A stretch of 64,000 nucleotides of DNA from Bolinopsis microptera (GCF_026151205.1 NC_087083.1:13018944-13082943), one strand, 5' to 3'; positions 32,575-45,112 are shown, counted from the first letter of the stretch. A program made the numbers and translations. Notes: generated from the sequence alone by a model not told the origin.

Positions 32575-32875
32575 TGGCTCAGTGGCTCAGTCGGTTAATC
32601 CGCCTGTCTACTGGCCTGGACGTTGCGAGTTCGAATCCCAGTTGGGCCAAAATCTCAAAAACTGAAGGGCAGCCGTCACTCACCAAACCATGGTGTGAAT
32701 GGTAGTGGCTTTCATTAGAGCTGAGAAAATAACACGAGTGTATACGCCTGGGGTTGCGTCTCGACTATACTGCAGGGAAATCTGTACCGAAAGGACCGTG
32801 GCCGAAATGCAATTAGACAGGGAAATCGGCTCCCCGACTGCGGTCGACCAAATTATTATTATTATTATTCTAAAG
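32575..32875 (+). mobile_element. tRNA-derived SINE with (ATT)n tail
   Basis: The head (32580-32655) has an A-box-like TGGCTCAGTCGG and a B-box GTTCGAATCCC, and the outer 7-nt arms TGGCTCA/TGGGCCA pair fully as an acceptor stem. A 200-bp unrelated body and ATTATTATTATT tail follow. The paralogous site near 62805 lacks it. Too irregular in the anticodon and T arms to be a working tRNA. Confidence 0.75.
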
Positions 32876-33328
32876 TTGATGCCGTGGTGTCTGTAAAAAT
32901 AAAATGGCAACAGATATACCTAGGTCCTATATAGTATATCTTCTCACTTTACATATATACAGTAAGATAATCAGTAGTAAAGTCGTAAGATTATCAATCG
33001 AATTTTAAAACACAACGGTGGTATTAAGTTGTATTCATAAAGATAAAAAGTTGGAAAATTTTGGTATTTCGATATTTTGAATACCAAAATTTTAAAATTA
33101 ATATTCACTACCTTTTGCTTAGCAATTACTAGATAGTTGCTAGTTTTTAAATATCTCCGACTGTAAAGGTCACTGTGAAGGTAACATCCGCAGTAAATCG
33201 GGGTTCGCAGTAAATCTGGGTTTTGTTTGTTTACATTATACTTGTTAAGCCCTATTTGGGGGAAGGAGATGGCCGTGGTATATCAAGGTTTGTGGTGAAT
33301 CGGGGAGCAGTAAATCGGGGTTTTACTG

Positions 33329-33336
33329 TATATAAG
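33329..33336 (+). promoter_or_regulatory. TATA box adjoining a MITE terminus
   Basis: TATATAAG begins at the TA that flanks the right terminal repeat (GGGGTTTTACTG) of a pogo-like MITE. The same arrangement is kept in the right copy (63586-63593). The predicted start is about 30 bp downstream, then a leader exon to the donor AACAC/gtaagg at 33484/33485. Confidence 0.55.
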
Positions 33337-33598
33337 TTTATTTGGTACAAAGTCCCTAAAGGTACCTAAAAGTGCGTGAATTTAGATCGTTTCGTGCAAT
33401 GTGTTTTTAAAAAGCGCGAAATGCGCACGAACCATCTATGGCTATTAGTATTAATATTAGTTTGCCCGTCGCGATCGATAACACGTAAGGGGTTTTACCT
33501 GATATTCAAAAAATTTTGAAATATTTTAATTGCAGTACATATCATTTTAATTGCAAATTTAAAACACATTCATTTTATAGGAGAAAAGAAGAAGCGAG

Positions 33599-34267
33599 AT
33601 GGTCTATTTATTAGCAGTAATGCTAATAGTTTCCTTATCACTAAACAAGGCTGAAGCAAACTCATGGGAAGAATGGGCAGAAATAGAAGAAAAAGTGTCC
33701 GGCACTCAGGTGTCGCCTGAGTTAGATGTTAAGGATATAGCATCTATACAGATTAAGACCGATTCTCCAGTTAAGAGCAACAAGGAGCTCATGATCACAT
33801 TCTTTGACGATTCGGACAAACTGGATATGTGGATTATTTTTGCTGCCTCCACTGGGTGTGTTATAGGGTCGTGCACAGGTTTTGTGGTCTTTCCCGATCA
33901 TCTACCAAGTGAAGATGAAAAAGTGTGGACCATTGCCTATAAAGATAACAGGATAACAGTGCATGTTAATGATGTCGAAGTTATGGACTTCCTGATGTCA
34001 GCTGATACGTGTACTGATACGTTTAAATATGATATGACTAACTTTATAACTTTAACTGAGGTCACAAGGATACAGGTACAGAGTGGCTATACAGCTATCG
34101 CCGCTTACAGGCTACCGTTGCAAGAGGATGAAACTGGTAACGAGGAGGGGGGAGACACTGGTAACGAGGAGGGGGGAGATATGGGGCATTACTCTCACGC
34201 CTTTAACTGCAAAGCCAGCGGAATTGTTCTCGCTAGTTTCCTGTGTGTGCTGAACTTGATTATCTAG
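33599..34267 (+). CDS. Secreted or GPI-anchored protein of unknown function
   Basis: 222 residues. Residues 1-20 (MVYLLAVMLIVSLSLNKAEA) are a good signal peptide. Residues 40-175 form a strand-rich domain (LMITFFDDSDKLDMWIIFAA, then VWTIAYKDNRITVHVNDVEV and TRIQVQSGYTAIAAYRL) whose strand pattern is loosely like the farnesoic-acid O-methyltransferase-type domains of invertebrate secreted proteins; this is only a suggestion. It has cysteines in GCVIGSC and DTC that could pair. Residues 178-195 are a two-unit acidic repeat (TGNEEGGD), followed by a short spacer and a hydrophobic end (GIVLASFLCVLNLII) typical of a GPI-attachment signal. A leader exon (about 33360-33484) and a 96-bp intron precede it; the acceptor is cattttatag at 33571-33580. 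A paralog starts at 63865. The Met at 33599 is chosen because both copies keep it and the signal peptide follows directly. Confidence 0.75.
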   Translation: MVYLLAVMLIVSLSLNKAEANSWEEWAEIEEKVSGTQVSPELDVKDIASIQIKTDSPVKSNKELMITFFDDSDKLDMWIIFAASTGCVIGSCTGFVVFPDHLPSEDEKVWTIAYKDNRITVHVNDVEVMDFLMSADTCTDTFKYDMTNFITLTEVTRIQVQSGYTAIAAYRLPLQEDETGNEEGGDTGNEEGGDMGHYSHAFNCKASGIVLASFLCVLNLII

Positions 34268-35420
34268 AGTTGCTGCGAAACAGTGTTAATGTTTGTAGAC
34301 TATTGATGTTTTTAGACTTTAGGGTACAGCTGTTTGTAGAGTACGAAACACCTCTGTTACGTGATTGTTTTACGATTTTTGTAACGTTATCAATATTATA
34401 TTTCGTATAACTTTCATTTTTTAAGTAGCATGAATAGTTTCTTAGTGAAGTTTGTTTATTTAGAAAAAAAGTTTAAGAAATGCTTAAAAAAAGATTAAAA
34501 AAGACTTTAAAGGTATTGGTTATCATATAATATTGTTAGTTGTGATGAGTAGAAATTTGAATTTTGATAATTGAGCAATTTTATCGGCTCCTCAAATATT
34601 GGCATTCTTTATTAGTTTATTGTATTTGTATCACCCACAACGGCAACCCATATGACAATTGACAACCCTGCAGTTTCTTGGCGTTTAAATCGTAAATTCG
34701 CGCGCAAAAATTACACCGGCGCGCCTTCCATTAATGATGCATTAGACGCATACATTATTAGCAGCGAGTGCGTTGAACGAACAGCTAGTCACTCGCGCCG
34801 CGCGCAATGCAACAACGACTAATTTCAAAATTATATTTCATTATTAATTTAAACTTCAGTTTTGCAAATTTGGCAATAATTGTCATTCAAATATACAAGT
34901 GGTCATTTCATAAACGATTATACTGTTTTATTTAATGGAGCCGACTGTTTGTAATTAATGATTGACGGTAGTTTATTCTATTTGCTATTGAAAAATATTA
35001 CGCGTTCAGTATTGATAATTATGGTATTGGCATGATTAATATATTAATATAATTCTTACGCTACACTAGTATATGGTAGGCTTAATAAAGTTTTGGTCAT
35101 TAACATTGATTGGAAAAATTCCAAAAAATTGAAATAAGACATTTTAAATTTTATTTTTAAATGTAATTCTAGTCAAGTAGTCAAGCCGCGCATCCAAGCT
35201 TTATCCAAATTTCAAACTTTGTAAATGTTTGCGGAGTAAATATTTTCGTTTTGAGTATACAAACTGAGTTTAAGGTAACCAGTTTGTTGAGTCATGCAAT
35301 GCACGTGAGCTTGTATCTTTCATTAACATTGTTCAATTGCAATTGGATACCGCTGGCACTCGCTGACTTTAAAATGTTCAACCAACCCGCAACCAGAAAA
35401 TAGAGGTAAGACCTTTCGTC
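34268..35420. other. No gene recognised
   Basis: AT-rich 3' flank. A CG-dense patch at 34690-34810 (GCGCGCAAAAATTACACCGG and CACTCGCGCCGCGCGCAATG) is the only compositional change. Confidence 0.5.
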
Positions 35421-37869
35421 TAGACACTTGATGATATTTGTTGTAGCTATCTCCTTTGATAAGTGATAATAACAATCTTTCATTCATCGAATAATTTTTG
35501 CAGTGAAGACAGGGTAACTACTCGATCATTATTTTTGTCCAGGTTAATTGATCTGAAAAAGAATGCCGTCCAGGATCGATGCATCATTCTCAAATATGGT
35601 TGCTAAAATATGGACTTATGATCTACGGCAGTGGTAAGGGCTCCTAATTTGCTCATGAAACATGACCCGTTCAAATCAAAACAGAAGTCTGCTGTGTAAT
35701 TATACTATATATCAATGAATAATATTTTTCAGAATGTGATGAAGAGTAGTGGAAATGTTTTAATCTTAAGATGAACTACATTCTGACGTCATGGGATAAT
35801 AATACAACAGTTCTGTTCGCCCTCTCCGATCCCTTTGGCTAGGTGAGTTAGTTTAATCTGAGTACAGAGTATTAAATTGTGGGCTCTATTAATAATAATA
35901 ATTCTATACAGTTTCATAATTGAAACAATTATGGCCCCTTATTGTGGGCAGAGTATGTGTCTTTGTTGATATGTCCTGGTATAAACTTATCTGAGTGACT
36001 GCATTAAAATAATTTTTTGTAATTGCAATTGTACTAGACATTTGATGATATTTGTTGTAGCTATCTCCTTTGATAAGTGATAATAACAATCTTTCATTCA
36101 TCGAATAATTTTTGCAGTGAAGACAGGGTAACTACTCGATCATTATTTTTGTCCAGGTTAATTGATCTGAAAAAGAATGCCGTCCAGGATGCATCATTCT
36201 CAAATATGGTTGCTAAAATATGGACTTATGATCTACGGCAGTGGTAAGGGCTCCTAATTTGCTCATGAAACATGACCCGTTCAAATCAAAACAGAAGTCT
36301 GCTGTGTAATTATACTATATATCAATGAATAATATTTTTCAGAATGTGATGAAGAGTAGTGGAAATGTTTTAATCTCAAGATGAACTACATTCTGACGTC
36401 ATGGGATAATAATACAACAGTTCTGTTCGCCCTCTCCGATCCCTTTGGCTAGGTGAGTTAGTTTAATCTGAGTACAGAGTATTAAATTGTGGGCTCTATT
36501 AATAATAATAATTCTATACAGTTTCATAATTGAAACAATTATGGCCCCTTATTGTGGGCAGAGTATGTGTCTTTGTTGATATGTCCTGGTATAAACTTAT
36601 CTGAGTGACTGCATTAAAATAATTTTTTGTAATTGCAATTGTACTAGACATTTGATGATATTTGTTGTAGCTATCTCCTTTGATAAGTGATAATAACAAT
36701 CTTTCATTCATCGAATAATTTTTGCAGTGAAGACAGGGTAACTACTCGATCATTATTTTTGTCCAGGTGAATTGATCTGAAAAAGAATGCCGTCCAGGAT
36801 GCATCATTCTCAAATATGGTTGCTAAAATATGGACTTATGATCTACGGCAGTGGTAAGGGCTCCTAATTTGCTCATGAAACATGACCCGTTCAAATCAAA
36901 ACAGAAGTCTGCTGTGTAATTATACTATATATCAATGAATAATATTTTTCAGAATGTGATGAAGAGTAGTGGAAATGTTTTAATCTCAAGATGAACTACA
37001 TTCTGACGTCATGGGATAATAATACAACAGTTCTGTTCGCCCTCTCCGATCCCTTTGGCTAGGTGAGTTAGTTTAATCTGAGTACAGAGTATTAAATTGT
37101 GGGCTCTATTAATAATAATAATTCTATAAAGTTTCATAATTGAAACAATTATGGCCCCTTATTGTGGGCAGAGTATGCGTCTTTGTTGATATGTCCTGGT
37201 ATAAACTTATCTGAGTGACTGCATTAAAATAATTTTTTGTAATTGCAATTGTACTAGACATTTGATGATATTTGTTGTAGCTATCTCCTTTGATAAGTGA
37301 TAATAACAATCTTTCATTCATCGAATAATTTTTGCAGTGAAGACAGGGTAACTACTCGATCATTATTTTTGTCCAGGTTAATTGATCTGAAAAAGAATGC
37401 CGTCCAGGATGCATCATTCTCAAATATGGTTGCTAAAATATGGACTTATGATCTACGGCAGTGGTAAGGGCTCCTAATTTGCTCATGAAACATGACCCGT
37501 TCAAATCAAAACAGAAGTCTGCTGTGTAATTATACTATATATCAATGAATAATATTTTTCAGAATGTGATGAAGAGTAGTGGAAATGTTTTAATCTCAAG
37601 ATGAACTACATTCTGACGTCATGGGATAATAATACAACAGTTCTGTTCGCCCTCTCCGATCCCTTTGGCTAGGTGAGTTAGTTTAATCTGAGTACAGAGT
37701 ATTAAATTGTGGGCTCTATTAATAATAATAATAATTCTATACAGTTTCATAATTGAAACAATTATGGCCCCTTATTGTGGGCAGAGTATGTGTCTTTGTT
37801 GATATGTCCTGGTATAAACTTATCTGAGTGACTGCATTAAAATAATTTTTTGTAATTGCAATTGTACTA
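35421..37869. repeat. Satellite-like array, four units of about 610 bp
   Basis: Units start with TAGACA(C/T)TTGATGATATTTG at about 35421, 36035, 36645 and 37255; the last ends at about 37869. Copies differ by only a few bases (extra ATCG in unit 1, one extra AAT repeat in unit 4). A 65-codon ORF recurs in three units but has no recognisable content. Confidence 0.92.
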
Positions 37870-37899
37870 GAAACTAGTCGAAAGCATTCAAAATGTAAT

Positions 37900-39900
37900 A
37901 TCAGCTATAATATCCATGTAATCAAATTGAGGAAGCATAAGAGCGTTTACAAATATTTTTCTATATTTCTGTGGAAGTAGTTTTTTAAAACCTTTATAAT
38001 GCTCCTATTCTCCTAGTAACATGATCTTACATAATCAATATGGTCCTGAAAGTTTAATAGGTTGTCTATCACCAGACCTAGGTATTTCTGGGATTTGGTT
38101 TCTTCTATGTGAAGACTGCCATCTTCCAAATCAAGAGGGATCGACAGTCTATCAAGATTAGGACATTTGTCGAATACCATGAATGAGGATTTTGAAACAT
38201 TTCGTCTCAGCTTGTTAATTCTAAGCCATTCATATGACATCTTTATACTACTTCTACTACATTGTCAGACGAGCCTCAAGTGATATTATCAAAATATAGT
38301 GCACTGTCATCTGCAAATAATAAGCCTGTTCTGCTAATCATTAATCTATTGTTATGTAGTAAATTGACATAAATTTGTAAAGTAGATACATGCGATCACA
38401 ACTCAATATAGGATGATAATCATTAATCTATTTGATGAATAGCATTAAACTTTTCCTTGATAATAAATAAAATAGTCAGATTTTCCTTTTACGGGATAGT
38501 TAAGTAACAGTTCATTATTCATATGCAATGATTGATCAATACCTAAATATTCTTAGGAAATATATGAAATTAGTCTTTGTTAGCCTTTTTACGTGTATTT
38601 CTTGAAGGTTTCAATGGCTGCTTTCTCTTAGAGTGTTAGGTTGAGTTAGGTGGGCCTGATCTGTCTTTGACTGTGTTGCAACAGATCAGTTTTGGCAGAC
38701 ACAATAAGCATAGCTAAGCACACCTTTCTTTGAGAATTTACATCTCCCGCCACATCTGTTGTCGATATCTTTGTTCTTACAGAAACATGTGACCAACATA
38801 TTGGACTGGTCTTTGACGAAAGTCGAAAGACCAGTAATCTGGGGATGAAAGACCAGTAATCTGGGGATGTGGCCCTATTTGGGGATGTGTCCCCTTAGCC
38901 ACTAGCCAGTGCGATGTTGGTGGCAAGTCAAATATATAATCATTATTTCTTTATTGATAGGCTCTTAACATGTCAAATGTGACAAACTCTGTTGTAAGCT
39001 TGAAAAACTTGCTGACCATTTGTATGCCCAAGATGAGCCCTTCACTCTAATCAGAAGCTGAGATATCATGAAATAAGTGTGATAATTGTTACTCGCGAGA
39101 GCGTACGCGTAGAAGGGCGTGGTCACATAACTCATCAACCTTACCCGTGATGACTTTGAAACCAGGTTCTACCCCCTTAATGTGATGATTCTGATCATTT
39201 TCATACCCATGTTGCATTGATTTTCTTTCTCCAATCAGAAATTGAGATATGTGGGTTTATATATTGCCAAGCCAAATTTTATCCTTAGCGGTCCCTTGAG
39301 CCGTTCCAGGTCTCTCGGGCGGAAAAATATTCTCAGATCCTTGATTATTCCTGTATCTAAACTGATGGTTGGTGAGCAGTTTATTTGTTTCAACGTTCTC
39401 GGTAAGCTGTTGGTTAACAAAGTATTCTATACATTTCCCAAGTAAGAGGAGTATGGATATTGGTCGATACGTGTTTGGATCATTAAGGTCCCCGTTCTTG
39501 AGAATTCGAGGTACTTATGCAACAGTACTGAAATATTGCTGATAAGTAGGCACTAGGCAGTGAGTGAAACTTGAGCTTTTGTAATTTTTTTGTCGGATAG
39601 CTTTTAGGAATGGAGATTGTTCTCCAGTATAATTAGTATCAGACGCAAAATAGTCGTCATCTTCTCTGCCTCGAGTATAACTCTGGTTATAATTAAACTC
39701 AGTTCGTTGTATGCATAAAGTCGGTTACCTTTTGCGAAGGCTTCGGCGTCTTAAATTTTAAAAGCTTTATCGTATTTAATTCATCGCAACCCGTCTTTAA
39801 ATTTGCTGGTAGAAGTAAGGTCAGTGTGTGAAATGTGCTTTATTAACAGTGATATTAGTTCACCATTTTCTCAAGTAAGTCTTTAAGTTCATTACCGAAG
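37900..39900 (-). mobile_element. Degenerate non-LTR retrotransposon (RT domain), interrupted
   Basis: Minus-strand RT landmarks in order: RILKNGDLNDPNTYRPISIL and NKLLTNHQ (39520-39360), then after a gap the catalytic FADDSALYFDNI (38340-38285), then WLRINKLRRNVSKSSFMVFD and KYLGLVIDNLLNFQDHIDYV (38230-38020), and VNALMLPQFDYMDII (about 37950). These fit fingers, palm and thumb of jockey/CR1-type RTs. The gap between the N-terminal motif and FADD is several hundred bases too long, so about 700 bp at 38390-39290 is probably an insertion. Stops and shifts occur throughout. Its 3' end lies directly against the satellite array. Confidence 0.7.
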
Positions 39901-41489
39901 GTTTTCCTATTAACAATCTACTCTGCCGTTATTTATATATATGGGCCATTGTGAGCCCCAAGTGTTTTGGTCCCTCATTCCTGCCACTTCAGCATTGCCT
40001 ACTGTAAAGTAGAAATTTTTCTAAGACAATATAGAAACTGACCTTGTCTCACTGAATTTCCCTAAATTCAACCACTTGCCATAATAAAAATACTAACAAC
40101 CAAATAAAGTTTTTTAAATAATTATATACAATCACCAACGAACATTTCCTCAAGTTTACCTCTAGTTAACTAATTCGTGGTTTAAGCTCTTATTTTATTT
40201 AGGGTATTTATGATTAAAGGAATGTAAAATAAAACTTATTGTTTCATAGTATTATTAAATAGCTCTGCTCCGATATTAAACTTGCGCCCTATTTACATCT
40301 AGTTCTTCCCAAGCTTGTTTCTTTGATTGAAGACAAGTTAGTTTAATAACCCAATAAGATACTAGATTTTATTAAGCGCCATTATTTCGAATCTAATGAG
40401 TTTAAATTAATCCTTTCCTTACATGGTTCTCAGGTTATAAATGGTAGTACAGTGTATGGCGACACATTCTGGCGGTATTGGAATACTCCAACAGTTCTGA
40501 TTGCTGTCTCCCTCTTGGGTGAGTTATTACTTATTACACATGTAGGAAATAAGGATACTAAAGTGATAATAACCGTATTGATTACATAATAGCAATCTTT
40601 TTGAGATAGTTGAGTGTTAAAAGTGCAAAGAATCACCGGTTAAATGTGGAGTTACGATGCAATTATCACACACAGGGTTAATTCTGACTAAGTATTTTAT
40701 AATGATGAATGTTATAAGAATATCAACGGAATGATTGTAACAATAAACTCTATCAATCACAATTATATCATGCTAACTAATATTTAGAGAATTTAGATGG
40801 TTAAAAGTGCCATAATGAGTCAAAAATCACATAAATGAGCATGTATTGAAATTATGCTGTATCAGGGGAATGTATCACTTTTTGGCTCTATATCAGGTTG
40901 GTATTCATAGTAAATCTGCAGTAATTTGTTGAGCCACTTGTTTATGGTCATGGAGAAGTTCGTTATTAGAGTAATAGTGGAATCAATAATCACAAAACAC
41001 TGATTTTAAACTGAGTAAACTAGGCAAGTACTTCAGTTCAGTCATTTCGCTTCTGTTCAGCTGTTCAAAATAGGAACCACCATTAAGGGTTACACTTGTC
41101 CTAGATCAGAGATGCAGTGACTCACTAACTTGGTTTGGGTCGTGCTATAGGACCAATATTAACTCTTTCCGACCAATTTTGAACTGTTCTGAGCACTTTT
41201 AGGAGAATATTCATTTTCGTTCATTCCATGAACCTGGTTAATTTTACGCGACTTCAGATGACTCGTAAGCCTGGCTTGTAACTACATCTAAAACCGAATG
41301 GAGGCTTAACTGATCACTTCCCAGCACTCAGATACAGCCAACACTCCGATGTCCCAATGTCCCAAATTGATGGATTTATCTTCTGAAACTAGCAAATTTC
41401 TTAATTTCGTGTTGAAAATAAATTTTTTTAGCCACACTTTGACAGAAAGGCTGGCGCGAGCGCGCACACGCGTTCGCTTGATCAAATCT
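39901..41489. other. No gene recognised
   Basis: AT-rich sequence without recognisable coding or repeat structure on either strand. Confidence 0.5.
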
Positions 41490-42230
41490 ATACAGAGCAT
41501 CTTAACCCCCCGTATGCGATTTATGTTCCCGGGTAGGTGGTACATGTTTAAGTGGTTGAATAACTAGTACCTGTCCCAAAGCATCACAAAAATCAAGTTT
41601 GAACCTCTCAACCCACTCAGGCCACTCCCAGGAGCCACGCCCATCCCAAAATAGCTGAAATCCAGGTCAAATCAAGACTGAGCATTTTGACTCCCGTATG
41701 CGATTTATGTTCCCGGGTAGGTGGTACATGTTTTAGTGGTTGAATAACTAGTACCTGTCCCAAACCATCGGAAAAATCAAGTTTGAACCTCTCAACCCAC
41801 TCAGGCCACTCCCAGGTGCCACGCCCATTCCAAAATAGCTGAAATCCAGGTCAAATCAATACTGAGCATCTTGACCCCCGTATGCGATTTATGTTCCGGG
41901 GTAGGTGGCACATGTTTAGGTGGTTAAATAGTTAGCACCTGTCCCAAACCATCATAAAAACTAAGTTTCGATCTCACAACCCACTCAGGCCACTCCTAGG
42001 AGCCACGCCCATCATAAAATAGCTGAAATCCAGGTCAAATCAAGACTGAGCATCTTTACCCCCGTATGCGATTTATGTTCCGGGGTATGTGGCACATGTT
42101 TAGGTGGTTAAATAGTTAGTACATGTCCCAAACCATCATAAAAACCAAGTTTTGACTTCTCAACCCACTGAGGCCGGAGGCGACGCCCATCCCAAAATTA
42201 CTGAAATCAGGGGGTAATCAGGTAATCAAG
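41490..42230. repeat. Minisatellite, four units of about 185 bp
   Basis: Units share CCCCGTATGCGATTTATGTT, GGTAGGTGG, CAACCCACT(C/G)AGGCC and CTGAAATCCAGGTCAAATCA. Unit starts are near 41495, 41683, 41866 and 42048. Divergence rises from left to right. Confidence 0.9.
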
Positions 42231-43103
42231 GTTAAATCAAAATAGCTAAAATCTGGAAACCCCTGTAATCATTTTAATATGAGACTTTATAAGACAATTC
42301 AATTTCTTTCAGGGAGTTGCAGTCAAGTTGTACCAAGGATTTTCTACGATGAGATGAGAATACCTTACCTCTGATATTCTCTGATATCATATCAAAATGT
42401 TAATCTGTTTTTATGTGAGACAATGTTTTATTTTCCAAAGAATGCGTTTATTTATAAAGTACAAAATGACTTACAATTAGTAAAATGTTATTTCCATATG
42501 GTTGCTTCTAACTAGTTATCCTACGGTTAACCATTTTTATTGTAATTATTATCACTAGAAAGTTGTTTAAATACTTGTTTCGGATAAGAAAATGTGAATA
42601 GGGTCAGGGTCGGATTCGAACTCGAGTGATCATGTGAAGATATTACGCTTAGCGAACTTAGCTGATAATTAGATGTAGCAAATATAATTCTAACTATCAC
42701 ATTAACGTGCACGCGTATTCCCTGCGCAAAGTTATTCTACGATGGTGCACATTTTTAGCCAGTTTGGGGCGACTGCGCGGCACGAAAGCTTTAAACCTTC
42801 ATAACTCTGTCCAGGAACAGTCCCCAGAACTGATTAAGGTTGCGATGTCCGAGTCTGAGTGTGTACTTTAAGATGATATATGATTAGTCATACCTGCATT
42901 CACACAGTGGCATCGCAAATGGGTATAGTCGCGAACGCAAAGAAACCGCAGGGAATGGATCGTTTACATATTACAATTACATGCCCAGGAAACTTTGATA
43001 CTGGCTGGGGCCTATCTCCAAAAGTAAAAGAAATGTTCGCCTCGTAAAAATAACTTTTCCTTCCTAGGAGGAAAACTTGAGACAATGCAAAATGTAGACT
43101 GTA
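42231..43103. other. No gene recognised
   Basis: Nothing beyond short open frames without recognisable content. Confidence 0.5.
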
Positions 43104-43782
43104 GAGGGTGGGCCAAAGGGCATACGTTGGCCTTATTAGCTCAGTCATTGAGTGCCCAATTGAAATAATTCTTTCTGGTATGACTTACTACCACCACTGC
43201 AGGTAGTGTCAAATCGAAAAATATTCGAGTTCATTTTTTCAAATGAAGGTTCATTTTCGCATTTATTTGATAGTTTGGATAGTCGGATCGAGCCAAATTT
43301 TATTGGATTGTGTTTGTCCATTCGAATTACGAGTTTATTCATTACGTGTGATCAGGTGATTGGTTTAGCTAATCACGTGATAAGGTGACCCAGTTAACCA
43401 CCCCGTTAAACATTATGGGAATCGTTAAGGCTGCCCAATCACGGTGTCACATTGCATAATCACCCAATAAATTTTACTAACGAGATACACAAAATGCTTG
43501 ATAATTTCGTCCTTTCTGATCAAATGCAAGATGTAATAATCTACCGTCTCTGAAAAAATTAGGCGTCCAGCATATTCAGAGAAAACAATATAAGTGTTTT
43601 AATAATGAATGGGCGTGGTCTAAAATATTCGAATTTTCAAATCTTGACGACAAATTCCTCGAACCAGAAGGTACATGCAGTATGTTATCTGCAAAGCAAC
43701 AGCTCTCAAACATAAAAGTAAAAGTAAAACACGGCGGAGCTATTAAGGCCAACGTATGCCCAATAACTTTTGGCCCACCCTG
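43104..43782. mobile_element. Non-autonomous Tc1/mariner-like element, about 680 bp
   Basis: Left end GAGGGTGGGCCAAAGGGCAT and right end, read inward, CAGGGTGGGCCAAAAGTTAT then GGGCATACGTTGGCCTTAAT; the arms align over about 40 bp with a 7-nt gap. TA flanks both ends (43102-43103, 43783-43784). No transposase is visible inside. Confidence 0.75.
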
Positions 43783-43784
43783 TA

Positions 43785-44999
43785 GATTTTGAGTTATCGC
43801 GAAAAGGCTCATTTTGGGCCAAATAAAAGTTCGCTTAACTTCATAATTTTGCAAATTCATGTCCTCTGATTGGCAAAATTGTGTCACGTGAAGCTGGAAT
43901 GCGTCACTCGTGCAATAAATTTTAGCGCGCGATAAACATGCAGAGCTCGCTGGGAAGACAGTACGGTCACTTTTATATTACTATATTAATAACACTGAAC
44001 ACGCCCAGCCAGTATAACTATAAGTAAGGTTTTCTGGGTGCAGGTTCTGAGCTTGCTGTTCAATGGCATTCTCTACTCTGTATTCGGAATCAGCGTCCAA
44101 AAATGTTGGACGATTTAGGCTTGTTCATGGTAATTGTTTTTTATGCGATCAATACTTTTTATCATTTATACTGCACGATTTAAGACTTTTAAAAGTAGCT
44201 GAAAGTTGACCAAGGGGCCATCTACTTGGACCCTCCTTATGTCCTGGTGTGACCGAGTTTTCAAAACCACCCCCTCCCCCGGACGTCCGGGAATTGTCGC
44301 CAGGCTTTCTTATTCCTTTATTCCTGTCCTTTTTTCCCGATCCATGACTCAAAGTGCCGAAGGCACAAAAGAGTCAAGGACAATAGGGTTAGCGAACGAG
44401 GTTTTTTTTGTATATGGTAGCTTTGCGACCGTGTGAGCGTGCCTGCGACCGTACGTACCGTACGTAACGTACGTACATGACATACGTGCCCTCGCGCACT
44501 GTTATTGCCCACGCGTGACAATATTATTAAGCCCACGTATTAAGTAAACTATGAGAAGTTTAGAATTTAGCGTGCATGCACACAAAGTCAAAAGGGAACA
44601 ATCAGTCAAATTGATGCATCATGCAAACTTACAAAGTTGCATCCAACAATTCAATTGCATCGCTTTGTTGGTTTTATTTGGCTTGATAATTGAAGTGCTT
44701 TCCCAAAATTTCAAGTTGGTTGTTCACAATTTAATCCAGTTATGACCCTTTTAAGATCTTGCAGATGTGTGATCCAGCACTTAATCAGTGATATCTTCCA
44801 TCTTCACTCAATAAATGCTCTGATTGGTTGGAGACTACTTATAGGACAGCAACCGAAACGCTATAACGCAAATTTCTTCGGTTTTAAGGAACGTCACTAT
44901 CAGTATTCACTCAAACGGATCAGATCGTCATCACTTTAAGTTTATGGTGACAATAGCTAAAAAGAGAGATTGGCGTGCCAAACCCACTTTAATTAATTA
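43785..44999. other. No gene; short TACGTA palindrome cluster
   Basis: 44448-44475 contains CCGTACGTACCGTACGTAAC then GTACGTAC. A nested hairpin GACTC..GTGCC..GGCAC..GAGTC is at about 44346-44375. No coding content recognised. Confidence 0.5.
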
Positions 45000-45112
45000 A
45001 ATTTGACGAATCTTTCAGGAAATCTAAATTTGACCCATATCTATAATCTCTGAAATTTCTGTGCAATTCTTCTAAGAAGAATTACGTGAGTTATTAAAGG
45101 GTCGCCCTGTAG
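45000..45112. mobile_element. Partial relative of the 28213-28457 MITE
   Basis: Shares GAAATCTAAATTTGACCCAT, ATAATCTCTGAAATTT and GAATTACGTGAGTTATTAA with the right half of the 28-kb element and ends GTCGCCCTGTAG. The left terminal repeat is missing. Confidence 0.75.

Larger units (their letters stand above)
31677..33770. repeat. Left copy of a dispersed 2-kb duplication (right copy 62217-64000)
   Basis: Shares GCGTTGCAAGGAACGTA, ACTGGCTACGTTGCAGGGTA, CGGTCGCTCGCTTTTCCCAT, GCGTCGATACCTAGTATTTC and the complete 5' part of the secreted-protein gene with 62217-64000. The left copy alone has about 300 bp extra at 32031-32338 and a SINE at 32575-32875; the right copy alone keeps about 240 bp near 63190-63430. 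Confidence 0.85.

Noticed and set aside
35904-37321. 65-codon ORF repeated in three satellite units as a gene family
   Set aside because: Identity reflects the satellite; no domain, start context or splice signals.
35421-42230. Direct repeats as a possible CRISPR array
   Set aside because: Units are 185-610 bp with no short repeats separated by unique spacers, and the genome is eukaryotic.
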